Source of the DNA: Peptostreptococcus sp.
GTDB lineage: Bacteria; Bacillota; Clostridia; Peptostreptococcales; Peptostreptococcaceae
DNA length: 23,995 bases
Reading direction: 5' to 3'
NCBI GenBank assembly: GCA_020025095.1
Contig: JAHHSS010000013.1
Coordinates: forward strand, 1-23,995
Shown: positions 1 through 8,078 of the stretch, piece after piece
How the letters are laid out: each line of letters begins with the position of its first letter
How positions within the stretch are numbered: the stretch's first letter is position 1
Position numbers and translations under genes: made by a program
Notes under the pieces: model-generated
Told to the model about the DNA's origin: nothing
Database searches by the model: none
Seen by the model: the letters and a program-made list of their open reading frames with translations, nothing else

Positions 1-56
1 GTCGCATAAAATTATACGATTTTATTCATCAACGTCAGTTGACAAAGAACCATATA

Positions 57-96
57 AAAAAGAGTGTGGTAAAAATCATTTATCACACTCTTTTTT
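57..96. terminator. Bidirectional hairpin terminator at left edge
   Basis: Arms at 57-71 and 81-95 pair over about 15 bp (core AGAGTGTG/CACACTCT) and are followed by a T run at 91-96 on the plus strand. The left arm begins with an A run, so the hairpin can also terminate minus-strand transcription. It probably closes a plus-strand gene lying left of the window and backs up the rpsT terminator. Confidence 0.75.
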
Positions 97-156
97 ATAT
101 TTATTTTACTGGATAGTAGAAGCTTTATTTATAAGAAAAATGTAAATCTAATAAAG

Positions 157-188
157 AAAAAAGATGAGCTTCCGTACGGAAGCTCATC
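157..188 (-). terminator. rpsT terminator
   Basis: A perfect 26-nt palindrome at 163-188 (arms start GATGAGCTTCC) is followed, reading on the minus strand, by six T residues (157-162). It lies about 100 nt beyond the rpsT stop codon in the right orientation to end the rpsT transcript. The stretch 189-291 holds no other feature I can support. Confidence 0.8.
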
Positions 189-291
189 CCTTATCTAGTA
201 TTTTCAAACGTTTGACACACAAGATATAATCTATATATTGCGTAGTCACAATTATAAATGATACCCGTCGATATCAAATTGTTTCGCATAA

Positions 292-558
292 TTAAGCGTT
301 CATAGAATTTAACTTATTAGCAAGCTTTGATACCTTTCTATCAGCAGCATTCTTATGGATTGTTCCCTTTGAAGCAACCTGATATATTCTCTTCTGAGCA
401 GCCTGGAACTTAGCCTGAGCTTCATCCTTATTTCCAGCAGCTACGGCTTCATCAAATCTTCTAATAGCAGTCTTTATCTGAGACTTTCTAACTCTGTTCT
501 GAGCAGTCTTCTTTTCAATTACACCGATTCTCTTCTTTGCAGATTTAATATTTGCCAT
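292..558 (-). CDS. rpsT: 30S ribosomal protein S20
   Basis: This 88-residue, highly basic protein begins MANIKSAKKR and has the helical Lys/Arg/Ala-rich composition typical of S20, which binds 16S rRNA early in assembly of the small ribosomal subunit. Length matches the family (about 85-90 residues). The ATG is preceded at a good distance by AAGGAGGTGA on the minus strand. It is transcribed alone, divergently from lepA, from a clear promoter (609-637) to a terminator (157-188). The divergent rpsT/lepA neighbourhood is conserved in Firmicutes, but in Bacillus gpr and spoIIP lie between them and here they do not. Identification is confident. Confidence 0.97.
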   Translation of the reverse strand: MANIKSAKKRIGVIEKKTAQNRVRKSQIKTAIRRFDEAVAAGNKDEAQAKFQAAQKRIYQVASKGTIHKNAADRKVSKLANKLNSMNA

Positions 559-608
559 TCATTTCACCTCCTTGTTATTTATGTATAAATTCATAATCAA
601 CATACATA

Positions 609-637
609 ATTTTAACAGAGTTAAACATAAAAATCAA
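609..637 (-). promoter_or_regulatory. rpsT promoter (SigA type)
   Basis: On the minus strand TTGATT (637-632) and TAAAAT (614-609) are separated by exactly 17 nt, and a TG dinucleotide one base before the -10 makes it an extended -10. It sits about 50 nt upstream of the rpsT start codon. Confidence 0.7.
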
Positions 638-685
638 GTAAAAAATTGAAATTCTATAAAAAAATTAATAATTCATTTTCTGTTA

Positions 686-714
686 TTTACGATAGTTGAT
701 TTTTAAAGTAAAAT
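686..714 (+). promoter_or_regulatory. Candidate lepA promoter
   Basis: TTTACG (686-691) and TAAAAT (709-714) are 17 nt apart and about 45 nt before the lepA TTG start. The -35 matches consensus at only 4 of 6 positions, so this is a modest call. It would drive the lepA, CCA-enzyme and nitroreductase block. Confidence 0.4.
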
Positions 715-758
715 ATAAATTGTATAGTTATGTAAATTTTAAAAAGGAGGAATTTTAA

Positions 759-2564
759 TTGGGAAATAGACAAAGTAGAACGAGAAATTTTAGTATAATT
801 GCTCATATAGATCATGGAAAATCAACTCTTGCAGATAGATTAATTCAAAATACAGGTTTAGTAGCGGATAGAGAAATGAAATCTCAACTTTTGGATAATA
901 TGGATCTTGAAAGGGAAAGAGGAATCACAATTAAGTTGCAGAATGTAAGGTTATTGTATAAGGCTAAAGATGGAGAAACATATCACCTTAATCTTATAGA
1001 TACACCAGGACATGTAGATTTTAATTATGAAGTTTCAAGAAGTTTAGCTGCTTGTGAAGGTGCTCTTCTTGTTGTAGATGCGGCTCAAGGGGTAGAGGCA
1101 CAAACATTAGCTAATGTTTATCTTGCCTTAGAGCAAAATTTGGAAATTCTTCCGATAATAAATAAGATAGATCTTCCTAGTGCAAGACCTGATTTTGTAA
1201 AGAATGAAATAGAAGATTTAATAGGACTTGACTGTTCAGAGGCACCATTAATTTCAGCAAAAAACGGAATAAATATAGAATCAGTTTTAGAGGATATAGT
1301 GAAGAATGTGCCAGCTCCAGAAGGAGACTCAGAGGCTCCACTGAAAGCTTTGATATTTGATTCTTATTATGATGCATACAAAGGTGTTGTAGCCTACATA
1401 AGAGTTTTTGAAGGAACAGTTAAAAAGGGTATGACTATAGAAATGATGAATAGTAAGAAAAAATTTGAAGTAACAGAAGTAGGCGTTATGGCACCGAAAC
1501 CTACAGAGTTACCAGATCTTACTGCAGGTGATGTTGGTTATATTGCTGCGAGTATAAAGGATATAAGAAGCTGTAGAGTAGGAGATACTATTACAGATGC
1601 AGAAAATAGAACAGATGCACCACTTCCAGGATATAAAAAAGCAACTCCAATGGTGTATTGTGGTATTTATCCAGGTGAAGGAGAAAAGTATGAAAATGTA
1701 AGAGATACTTTAGAAAAATTACAAATAAATGATGCTGCTCTTGAATTTGAAGCAGAGTCTTCAGCTGCGTTGGGATTTGGATTCAGATGTGGATTTTTGG
1801 GACTTCTTCATATGGAAATAATTCAAGAAAGATTAGAAAGAGAATTTGATCTTAATATTATTACAACTGCACCATCAGTTATATATAGGGTTACAAAGTT
1901 AGATGGAGAGGTATTGATGATACAAAATCCAGCTAATCTGCCTGAGCCATCAGAAATAAATATTATTGAAGAACCTATAGTAAACAGTGATATTATAGTT
2001 CCTAAAGATTATGTTGGTGTAGTTATGGAGCTTTGCCAAGAAAGACGTGGAACTATGAAGGATATGGAATACATGGATGAAACTAGGGTAATGCTTCACT
2101 ATGAATTACCTCTTAATGAAGTAATATATGACTTCTTTGATGCCTTAAAATCAAGAACAAGAGGTTACGGATCAATAGATTATGAAATGAAGGGGTATAC
2201 ACCATCTAATCTTGTTAAAATGGATATACTTATTAACAAAGAACAAGTAGATGCCTTGAGTTTTATTATTCATGAATCAAGAGCCTATATAAGAGGAAAG
2301 GCTATGTGTGAAAAATTAAAGGAAGAAATACCAAGACATCAGTTCCCAGTGCCTATACAGGCAGCTGTAGGAAATAAAATTATAGCGAGAGAAACAGTTG
2401 CAGCCTATAGAAAAGACGTACTTGCTAAATGCTATGGAGGAGATATATCTAGAAAAAGAAAACTTCTTGAAAAGCAAAAGGAAGGTAAAAAGAGAATGCG
2501 TCAGATCGGAAGTGTAGAAGTTCCACAAAAGGCCTTTATGTCTGTTCTTAAACTGGATGATTAA
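759..2564 (+). CDS. lepA: Translation elongation factor 4 (back-translocating GTPase LepA)
   Basis: The 601-residue product is a ribosome-associated translational GTPase. Visible are the G1 motif AHIDHGKST (residues 15-23), switch II DTPGH (81-85), NKID (135-138), the EF-G-like domains II, III and V, and the LepA-specific basic C-terminal domain ending in SVEVPQKAFMSVLKL. Length is typical (about 600). The start codon is TTG, chosen because AAGGAGG at 744-750 is 8 nt upstream and the encoded protein then has the normal family N-terminus. It is the first gene of a plus-strand block. The next gene begins 13 nt after its stop, so they are probably co-transcribed. Confidence 0.97.
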   Translation: MGNRQSRTRNFSIIAHIDHGKSTLADRLIQNTGLVADREMKSQLLDNMDLERERGITIKLQNVRLLYKAKDGETYHLNLIDTPGHVDFNYEVSRSLAACEGALLVVDAAQGVEAQTLANVYLALEQNLEILPIINKIDLPSARPDFVKNEIEDLIGLDCSEAPLISAKNGINIESVLEDIVKNVPAPEGDSEAPLKALIFDSYYDAYKGVVAYIRVFEGTVKKGMTIEMMNSKKKFEVTEVGVMAPKPTELPDLTAGDVGYIAASIKDIRSCRVGDTITDAENRTDAPLPGYKKATPMVYCGIYPGEGEKYENVRDTLEKLQINDAALEFEAESSAALGFGFRCGFLGLLHMEIIQERLEREFDLNIITTAPSVIYRVTKLDGEVLMIQNPANLPEPSEINIIEEPIVNSDIIVPKDYVGVVMELCQERRGTMKDMEYMDETRVMLHYELPLNEVIYDFFDALKSRTRGYGSIDYEMKGYTPSNLVKMDILINKEQVDALSFIIHESRAYIRGKAMCEKLKEEIPRHQFPVPIQAAVGNKIIARETVAAYRKDVLAKCYGGDISRKRKLLEKQKEGKKRMRQIGSVEVPQKAFMSVLKLDD

Positions 2565-2577
2565 AGAAGGTGTTTGT

Positions 2578-3867
2578 TTGAATAATATATTTGAAAAAAG
2601 AATTGCTCCAGATATTGATTCTGGAGCAAACTTTATAATTGAGAAGTTAGAAGAAAATGGATATGAAGCTTATATTGTAGGTGGTTGTGTAAGAGATACT
2701 ATAATGGGAAGGATACCAAATGACTGGGATATAGCTACAAATGCTAAACCTGAGCAAGTCATGGGAATATTTAAAAAGACTATTCCTACAGGGATAGAAC
2801 ATGGCACTGTAACTGTAATGATAGATAAAGTTGCCTATGAGTTAACCACATATAGAATTGATGGAGAATATGTGGATATGAGACATCCTGAAAATGTAGA
2901 ATTTAGTGAAGATATAGTAGACGATCTCTCTAGGAGAGATTTTACTATTAATGCCATGGCATATAATAAAAGGCTAGGATTAGTAGATGAGTTTAATGGT
3001 TTTGAAGATATAGAAAATAAAATAATTAGATGCGTTGGAGATCCGAACAAACGATTTAACGAAGATGCTCTTAGAATGATAAGGGCTATACGATTTTCAG
3101 CAAAACTTGGTTTTGAAATAGAAGAAAAAACATTTCAATCTATTCTTAAAAATGCAAATAACATAAAAAAAATATCTATGGAAAGAATAAATAAAGAATT
3201 GGAAGAAACTATAAAGTTTGATTCTAAAAAGTTATATATGTTAAATCAAGTGGGCCTGTCAAAGTGGCTTTTTAGTGAAGAATTAAAAAATGAAAACTTA
3301 GAAATGGCAGAAAAAGTTGAGTATTTTTTTGAAATTTATAATTTGAACAAAGAAAATGAAAAAAAGCTAAAAAGTGCTTTAAAAAGGATGTTTGTATTGA
3401 GAGATCTAGAAAATAATAAGCTAAAAAGTGTTTTAAAAACACTAAGATATTCGCGGAAAGATATAGAGCTTACAGCTAAATTACAATCAATATTCAATAA
3501 TCAAAGCTATAAAGAAATAGTAGATGAAAATATGCCGATTAAAGAAAAAAGAGTCTTGATAAAGTATATTTTAAATGAGGCGGGGGATATTTTATTAGCA
3601 AAATATCTTATATATTCAATCTTTATTGAAAAAAATGCTAATCCAACTATATGTTTTAGACAATTTAATGATATAATAGAATCAGGAGAATGTTTTTTTA
3701 TGTCTCAGCTTGATTTGAATGGAAGAGATCTCATAGAAAATAATATTGCAAAAGGTCCACAAATAGGGCTTTTTTTGGGAAAAATACTTGAATATGTGAT
3801 ACTTAATCCTGAAGAAAATGAGAAAGAAAAACTATTAGCTTTTGCTAAAAATTATAAAATTATGTAA
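2578..3867 (+). CDS. cca: CCA-adding tRNA nucleotidyltransferase (class II, poly(A) polymerase family)
   Basis: The protein (429 residues from TTG 2578) has the class II nucleotidyltransferase head: the GG loop in IVGGCVRD (about residues 33-40), the metal-binding DWD (49-51), then RRDFTINAMAY and the RNA-binding motif RFNEDALRMIRAIRF. It should add or repair the 3' CCA of tRNA in the cytoplasm. A pure poly(A) polymerase is possible but less likely in Firmicutes. An ATG at 2557 overlaps the lepA stop and has no ribosome binding site. TTG 2578 has AGAAGG 7 nt upstream and is preferred. The C-terminal half is lysine- and asparagine-rich and shows no obvious HD hydrolase motif. Confidence 0.88.
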   Translation: MNNIFEKRIAPDIDSGANFIIEKLEENGYEAYIVGGCVRDTIMGRIPNDWDIATNAKPEQVMGIFKKTIPTGIEHGTVTVMIDKVAYELTTYRIDGEYVDMRHPENVEFSEDIVDDLSRRDFTINAMAYNKRLGLVDEFNGFEDIENKIIRCVGDPNKRFNEDALRMIRAIRFSAKLGFEIEEKTFQSILKNANNIKKISMERINKELEETIKFDSKKLYMLNQVGLSKWLFSEELKNENLEMAEKVEYFFEIYNLNKENEKKLKSALKRMFVLRDLENNKLKSVLKTLRYSRKDIELTAKLQSIFNNQSYKEIVDENMPIKEKRVLIKYILNEAGDILLAKYLIYSIFIEKNANPTICFRQFNDIIESGECFFMSQLDLNGRDLIENNIAKGPQIGLFLGKILEYVILNPEENEKEKLLAFAKNYKIM

Positions 3868-3883
3868 TTTTGGAGGTAAAATT

Positions 3884-4744
3884 ATGGACTATAAGTCATT
3901 GATAGTTAATGGAAAGTCAGTAAGAAACTTTAAGGAAACAGCTGTAGAAACAGAAAAACTGTCTGAAATAGACGCATTTATAGGAGATTGTAAAAAATTG
4001 GTTTCTGAAATAAAAATAGAAACTAAGTTTTTTGCAGGTGAGGATTCATATAAGAGATTATATGGAGTAGCAGGATATCAGGGAGTTATGATAGAGGCAC
4101 CTAATTATCTTGTTTTACTGTCTGAAAAGCACCCTCAGAGTATAGAAAATGCTGGTTATGTAGGTGAAAGAGCAATATTAAAGGCAAGAGATCTTGGCGT
4201 TGATAGTTGTTGGGTTTCATATACAGATGGAAATATGATAAAATCTGTATTAGGAATAGAGTCTGATAAAGATGTAGTTGCACTTATAGCACTTGGATAT
4301 TCTTCACCAAATAAGAAAATAGAAGGTGCAACAAAGACAGGAGAAAATTATTCAAAATCTCAAGTTTCAATAAGCCAAGACTCTTCTGAAAGAATTGGAG
4401 TTGAAGAAATGGTATTTATAGATAAGTGGGGAAATTCTGCAACACCTGAAGCTCTTGAAGAAAGAGCACTTCTTGATGCTTTTTCATATGCAAGAATGGC
4501 ACCTTCAGCTTTGAATAAGCAACCATGGAGATTTATAGTAGATGGTGGCCGTGTCATACTTGCTATAAATAATGAAAATTATGAAGGTAGCTATGTAAAT
4601 AGAATTGATGCAGGGATAGTAATGCTTTATTTTGGTGTAATTCTTGATGTTACTATGTTTGATTCTAAATGGGGATTTGACAAGTTGGATAAAGATTATG
4701 GAATACCATCTGATTACACAGTAGTTGGTTACTGCAATATATAA
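3884..4744 (+). CDS. Nitroreductase-family flavoprotein (TM1586-like)
   Basis: The 286-residue product resembles the two-half nitroreductase fold of the TM1586 type. The first half begins with KSVRNFK and contains APNYLVLL and a GERAILKARDLGVDSCWVS segment. The second contains SYARMAPSALNKQPWRF, the typical FMN-contact stretch. The family uses FMN and NAD(P)H, but the physiological substrate cannot be read from sequence. ATG 3884 is chosen because TGGAGGT lies 6 nt upstream; an upstream in-frame start at 3842 overlaps cca and lacks a ribosome binding site. It follows cca by 16 nt, is probably co-transcribed with lepA-cca, and ends at the terminator at 4776-4809. Confidence 0.8.
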   Translation: MDYKSLIVNGKSVRNFKETAVETEKLSEIDAFIGDCKKLVSEIKIETKFFAGEDSYKRLYGVAGYQGVMIEAPNYLVLLSEKHPQSIENAGYVGERAILKARDLGVDSCWVSYTDGNMIKSVLGIESDKDVVALIALGYSSPNKKIEGATKTGENYSKSQVSISQDSSERIGVEEMVFIDKWGNSATPEALEERALLDAFSYARMAPSALNKQPWRFIVDGGRVILAINNENYEGSYVNRIDAGIVMLYFGVILDVTMFDSKWGFDKLDKDYGIPSDYTVVGYCNI

Positions 4745-4775
4745 ATAATATATTAGAGGGTATAAATTATTTATT

Positions 4776-4809
4776 AGCTGTTGGCTTATTGTCGACAGCT
4801 TTATTTTTT
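4776..4809 (+). terminator. Terminator after nitroreductase gene
   Basis: AGCTGTTGGC (4776-4785) pairs with GTCGACAGCT (4791-4800), with two G-T wobbles and a 5-nt loop, followed by TTATTTTTT. It closes the lepA-cca-nitroreductase unit. The remaining stretch to hemW (4810-4964) is AT-rich. It holds a possible leader hairpin, CCTAGTTTT at 4908-4916 with AAAATTAGG at 4927-4935, but I see no convincing -35/-10 pair. Confidence 0.75.
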
Positions 4810-4964
4810 AACGAAAGAAAATTAAAGTTTTAAATATCAATATTAACTTAAATTGATCTATTAAATTTATATATTTGGGGAATAATATTATATAAAAGAA
4901 AAAAATGCCTAGTTTTTATAGATTTTAAAATTAGGTCTAAGGCAAAGAGAAAGGATACTTAATT

Positions 4965-6107
4965 ATGAAAGAGAGAGGATTATATATACATATTCCTTTT
5001 TGTGCAAAAAAATGCAATTATTGTGATTTTACATCGTATGTAGCTGCAAAAGATGAAATAGATAGATATTTAGATTCTCTAGAGAATGAAATTGAAATGT
5101 ATAGCATTAAAAATGAAGTGATAAAGACTATATTTATTGGTGGGGGGACACCAAGTTTACTGAATGCGAAGCAGTTGAAAAGATTATTTAAGATAATATC
5201 TGAGAGAGTAGATATTAGTAAGCTTGAAGAGTACACAATTGAAGCTAATCCGGGAACGCTTGATGTAGAAAAGTTAAAAGTAATAAAATCAAGTGGAGTG
5301 AATAGGCTAAGCATAGGGTTACAAGCAATACAAGAAAAAAATTTAAAATTTATGGGGAGAATACATACCTTAAAGGAATTTGAAGAAAGTTATGATAATG
5401 CTAGAAAATTTGGTTTTAACAATATCAATGTAGACTTAATTTTTGCATTTCACGGACAAACATTCGAAGACTGGAAAGAAACTCTCGAGTTTGTAGTTTC
5501 GAAGAAACCAGAGCATATATCTGCATATTCGTTGATTATTGAAGAAGGAACAGATTTTTATAAAAAGTATGAACATGGTGAAATAAGTGAGTTTGATGAA
5601 AATAGTTATGTAAAAATGTATAGATATACTGCTGAATATCTCGCTAAGAATAGATATAAACAATATGAAATATCGAATTTTTCGAAGGAAGGTTTTGAGT
5701 GTAAACATAATCTAAAATATTGGGACTGTGATGAATATTTTGGAATAGGAGTATCAGCATCGGGTTATATAAATGGGAAGAGATATACAAATGTAAAGAC
5801 ATTAGATGAATATCGAAAACTCACTTGTAGCAAGGTTTTCCCAAAAGAATTTGAGGAAGAATTGATGGATAATGATATTTTTAACGAGAAAATAATGCTA
5901 GGTTTAAGAACAAGTAAAGGTATAAGCTTTTCACTTATAGATGATATTGAAAATGAGATATCGAAAAAATTTATTAAGAAAACTATTGATAAATATGAAA
6001 AAAAGAGCTATATTGAATTGTGTAAGGAAAATGCAAAGGAAGTAATAAAATTGACACAGTCTGGAAGAGAAATTTCAAATACTATAATTTTAGACTTGAT
6101 GTTGTAA
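4965..6107 (+). CDS. hemW: Radical SAM heme chaperone HemW (HemN-like)
   Basis: The 380-residue protein opens with the radical SAM iron-sulfur motif C13-x3-C17-x2-C20 inside HIPFCAKKCNYCDF, followed by GGGTPS, EANPGT and the GVNRLSIGLQ segment typical of the HemN/HemW group. It lacks the longer N-terminus of true oxygen-independent coproporphyrinogen III oxidase (HemN, about 450 residues), so HemW, a heme-binding chaperone for cytochrome maturation, is the better call. Older annotation calls it hemN. ATG 4965 has GAGAAAGGA upstream. In many Firmicutes hemW directly precedes hrcA; here about 10 kb of glycine reductase and accessory genes lie between. Confidence 0.92.
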   Translation: MKERGLYIHIPFCAKKCNYCDFTSYVAAKDEIDRYLDSLENEIEMYSIKNEVIKTIFIGGGTPSLLNAKQLKRLFKIISERVDISKLEEYTIEANPGTLDVEKLKVIKSSGVNRLSIGLQAIQEKNLKFMGRIHTLKEFEESYDNARKFGFNNINVDLIFAFHGQTFEDWKETLEFVVSKKPEHISAYSLIIEEGTDFYKKYEHGEISEFDENSYVKMYRYTAEYLAKNRYKQYEISNFSKEGFECKHNLKYWDCDEYFGIGVSASGYINGKRYTNVKTLDEYRKLTCSKVFPKEFEEELMDNDIFNEKIMLGLRTSKGISFSLIDDIENEISKKFIKKTIDKYEKKSYIELCKENAKEVIKLTQSGREISNTIILDLML

Positions 6108-6123
6108 AATTGTTTGAATTGGG

Positions 6124-6145
6124 ACTTGATTTTTTATTATCAAGT
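6124..6145 (+). terminator. Weak hairpin after hemW
   Basis: ACTTGAT (6124-6130) and ATCAAGT (6139-6145) form a 7-bp stem. The T run lies in the loop rather than after the stem, so termination is uncertain. Confidence 0.3.
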
Positions 6146-6157
6146 GTGTACAATAAA

Positions 6158-6185
6158 CTTACAAGGTGGATGTTAATTGTATAAT
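6158..6185 (+). promoter_or_regulatory. Candidate promoter of the riboswitch-grd operon
   Basis: CTTACA (6158-6163) and a perfect TATAAT (6180-6185) are 16 nt apart. Predicted initiation near 6192 would place the whole glycine aptamer at the 5' end of the transcript. No better pair is visible between hemW and the aptamer. Confidence 0.55.
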
Positions 6186-6210
6186 AATTAAACATATAAA
6201 TACTGACGGA

Positions 6211-6337
6211 AGAAGATTCTATGAGAGAGCGTTAGCCACCGAAGGGACAAGTAGTGTTTCATGTCAAGGAGCATTATGAATTTCTCAGGTAAAAGTAGTA
6301 GAATTGGACGTGTCTCTGAAAACGTTGATGACAGAGG
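6211..6337 (+). promoter_or_regulatory. Glycine riboswitch, single aptamer with 3' ghost-aptamer stem
   Basis: The conserved glycine aptamer core is present in order: GAGAGAG (about 6223), CACCGAAGGGACAAG (6237-6251), TTTCTCAGGTAAAAG (6281-6295) and TTGGACG (6304-6310). P1 pairs 6215-6222 with 6298-6305, and the P3b hairpin pairs TTCAT near 6258 with ATGAA near 6276. There is only one full aptamer. Downstream, CTCTG (6314-6318) pairs with CAGAG (6332-6336), which looks like the remnant P1 of a second aptamer, as known for type-1 singlet glycine riboswitches. It precedes glycine-catabolic genes, so glycine-dependent activation is expected. Confidence 0.9.
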
Positions 6338-6368
6338 AAATAAAGGACAACTTTATTTCCTCTTTTTT
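6333..6368 (+). terminator. Riboswitch-controlled intrinsic terminator
   Basis: A 13-bp perfect stem, 6333-6345 with 6351-6363 and a 5-nt loop, is followed by six T residues (6363-6368). Its 5' arm shares bases 6333-6337 with the ghost-aptamer stem, so the two structures are mutually exclusive. I infer that glycine binding favours the aptamer and read-through into grdX. The stretch 6369-6530 before grdX holds no other feature I can support. Confidence 0.88.
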
Positions 6369-6530
6369 AAATTAGCAAAAAGTTGTTTATGCAACACTAT
6401 AATTAATATATAAGTTTTCAAAAAAAAGTTTTATTTATTTAATTAACAGGAAAACATTTGTTGGTTTTAGAAAAGTTTTGTACGTACTAAATAATGCATT
6501 AAAATAAATAGTGTATGAAAGGTGATTACA

Positions 6531-6917
6531 ATGCTTTTGGTAACAAATAACAAAAAATTTATTGAAATTGAAAATGAACTATTAGCTAAAGGGATGGAAG
6601 TTGAATTTTTAGAAAAAGATTATATAGGAGTTCTTCAACATGCAAGAGATTTGATACATAGTGGTTATGAATTGCTAACTCATCCTCTATATGGGAGTGT
6701 AAAACCTAATGAAACAATTTACAGAACTATGGTATTAAAACCTGGAAGTCAACTTGATTTTAATTCATTGAGTTTGATAGAGGATGCTATCCAAACGGCA
6801 GAAAAATTTAAAAAAAATAAACTTACTCCTAATTGGACTGAGAGAGTCAAGGATGATTTTAGAGTTATAGATTACGATTTGATGAGTAAGACGATTTCTA
6901 GAATAATAAATGACTAG
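6531..6917 (+). CDS. grdX: GrdX, conserved small protein of glycine reductase operons
   Basis: This 128-residue protein matches in size, position and sequence style the GrdX protein that leads glycine reductase operons in Clostridia. It begins MLLVTNNKKF and contains GVLQHARDLIHSGYELLTHP, with no membrane segment or signal peptide. Its biochemical function is not established. ATG 6531 is preferred over GTG 6522 because AAAGGTG ends about 7 nt upstream of it and overlaps the GTG itself. It is the first gene behind the riboswitch terminator. The 135 nt between it and trxB contain no terminator, so read-through is expected. Confidence 0.87.
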   Translation: MLLVTNNKKFIEIENELLAKGMEVEFLEKDYIGVLQHARDLIHSGYELLTHPLYGSVKPNETIYRTMVLKPGSQLDFNSLSLIEDAIQTAEKFKKNKLTPNWTERVKDDFRVIDYDLMSKTISRIIND

Positions 6918-7052
6918 AATTTATAGTTTTATAAATTAGATATTAATAAAGTATTAATATATAGAAGTTTACTTGATTGTATAATTAAGTTGAACTTTTC
7001 TGAAAAAGTATAGTTAATCAATTAACATTATAAATATGTGTGGAGGTACATT

Positions 7053-7994
7053 ATGGAAAATATTTATGATTTAATAATTATCGGTGGTGGTCCAGCTGGT
7101 TTATCAGCAGGTTTATACGGTGCAAGAGGAAAATTAAAAACTCTTATACTAGAAAAACAAAAAAATGGTGGCCAGATAGTAATAACTCACCAAGTAGATA
7201 ATTATCCTGGATCAATAGAAAATGCGAGTGGTCCTACACTTACTGCTAGAATGGTTGAGCAGGCAAAGGCTTTCGGTTGTGAGATAGAAAGAGGAGGAGT
7301 AGTTTCTTTTGATTTTGAAGGAGATATAAAAACTATAAGAACTGCAGATAAAGAATATAAAACTAAGGCAGTTGTTGTAGCAACAGGTGCTAATCCAAGA
7401 AAAATGGGTTGTCCAGGAGAAGATGAGCTAATAGGTAAGGGAGTTTCTTACTGTGCAACTTGTGATGCTGATTTCTTTGAAGATTTTGAAGTTTTCGTAA
7501 TCGGTGGTGGAGATAGTGCAATTGAGGAAGCTCAGTACTTAACTAAATTTGCTAGAAAAGTAACAATAGTTCATAGAAGACAAGGATTCAGATGTGCGCC
7601 TATAGCTCTTGATAAGGCAAAAGAAAATCCAAAGATAGATTTCTTACTAGATACAGTAGTAGAGGAAGTTAAAGGCGATGGAATATTAGAATCAATAGTA
7701 TTTAAGAATAAGATTACAGGAGAAATAACTGAATACTTTGCAGATGAAGAAGATGGAACATTTGGATGCTTTGTATTTATAGGATATGTACCACAGACTG
7801 AATTATATAGAGATGTACTTGACTGTGATGAAGCAGGATATTTTATAGCTACAGATGATACAACTACAAAGATACCAGGGGTATTTGTTGCAGGAGACTG
7901 TAGACAAAAAGCTGTTAGACAGGTTGTTACAGCAACAAGTGATGGTGCTACAGCAGCAGTAATGGCAGAAAGATACATAGCAGAAAAGTTCTAA
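7053..7994 (+). CDS. trxB: Thioredoxin reductase (NADPH)
   Basis: The 313-residue flavoprotein shows the FAD motif GGGPAG (11-16), the redox centre CATC (Cys134, Cys137), the NADPH-binding GGGDSA (151-156), the HRRQGFR phosphate-contact motif, and the C-terminal GVFVAGD FAD motif. Length and motif order are those of low-molecular-weight bacterial TrxB. It should reduce the adjacent thioredoxin, which supplies electrons to glycine reductase. ATG 7053 has GGAGG 7042-7046 upstream; the earlier GTG at 7038 would place the ribosome binding site inside the gene. A more general thioredoxin role in the cell is also possible. Confidence 0.95.
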   Translation: MENIYDLIIIGGGPAGLSAGLYGARGKLKTLILEKQKNGGQIVITHQVDNYPGSIENASGPTLTARMVEQAKAFGCEIERGGVVSFDFEGDIKTIRTADKEYKTKAVVVATGANPRKMGCPGEDELIGKGVSYCATCDADFFEDFEVFVIGGGDSAIEEAQYLTKFARKVTIVHRRQGFRCAPIALDKAKENPKIDFLLDTVVEEVKGDGILESIVFKNKITGEITEYFADEEDGTFGCFVFIGYVPQTELYRDVLDCDEAGYFIATDDTTTKIPGVFVAGDCRQKAVRQVVTATSDGATAAVMAERYIAEKF

Positions 7995-8078
7995 GTTTAG
8001 ACAAGTTTTATAATTTTAATATATAGCTTTCAAGCTACTTTTTAAGTAGTATTACATATTAAATGGGGGGTAATGAAA

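Noticed and set aside
1..142. Short open frames at the left edge that might be the end of a gene such as holA
   Set aside because: Two frames stay open for about 110-140 nt, but their translations are not recognisable and run through the terminator hairpin at 57-96.
6383..6403. TTGTTT and TATAAT between the riboswitch terminator and grdX as a second promoter
   Set aside because: The spacing is only 9 nt, too short for a SigA promoter.
7571..7978. A 135-residue minus-strand open frame opposite trxB
   Set aside because: It mirrors the codon pattern of trxB, has no ribosome binding site and resembles no known protein to me.
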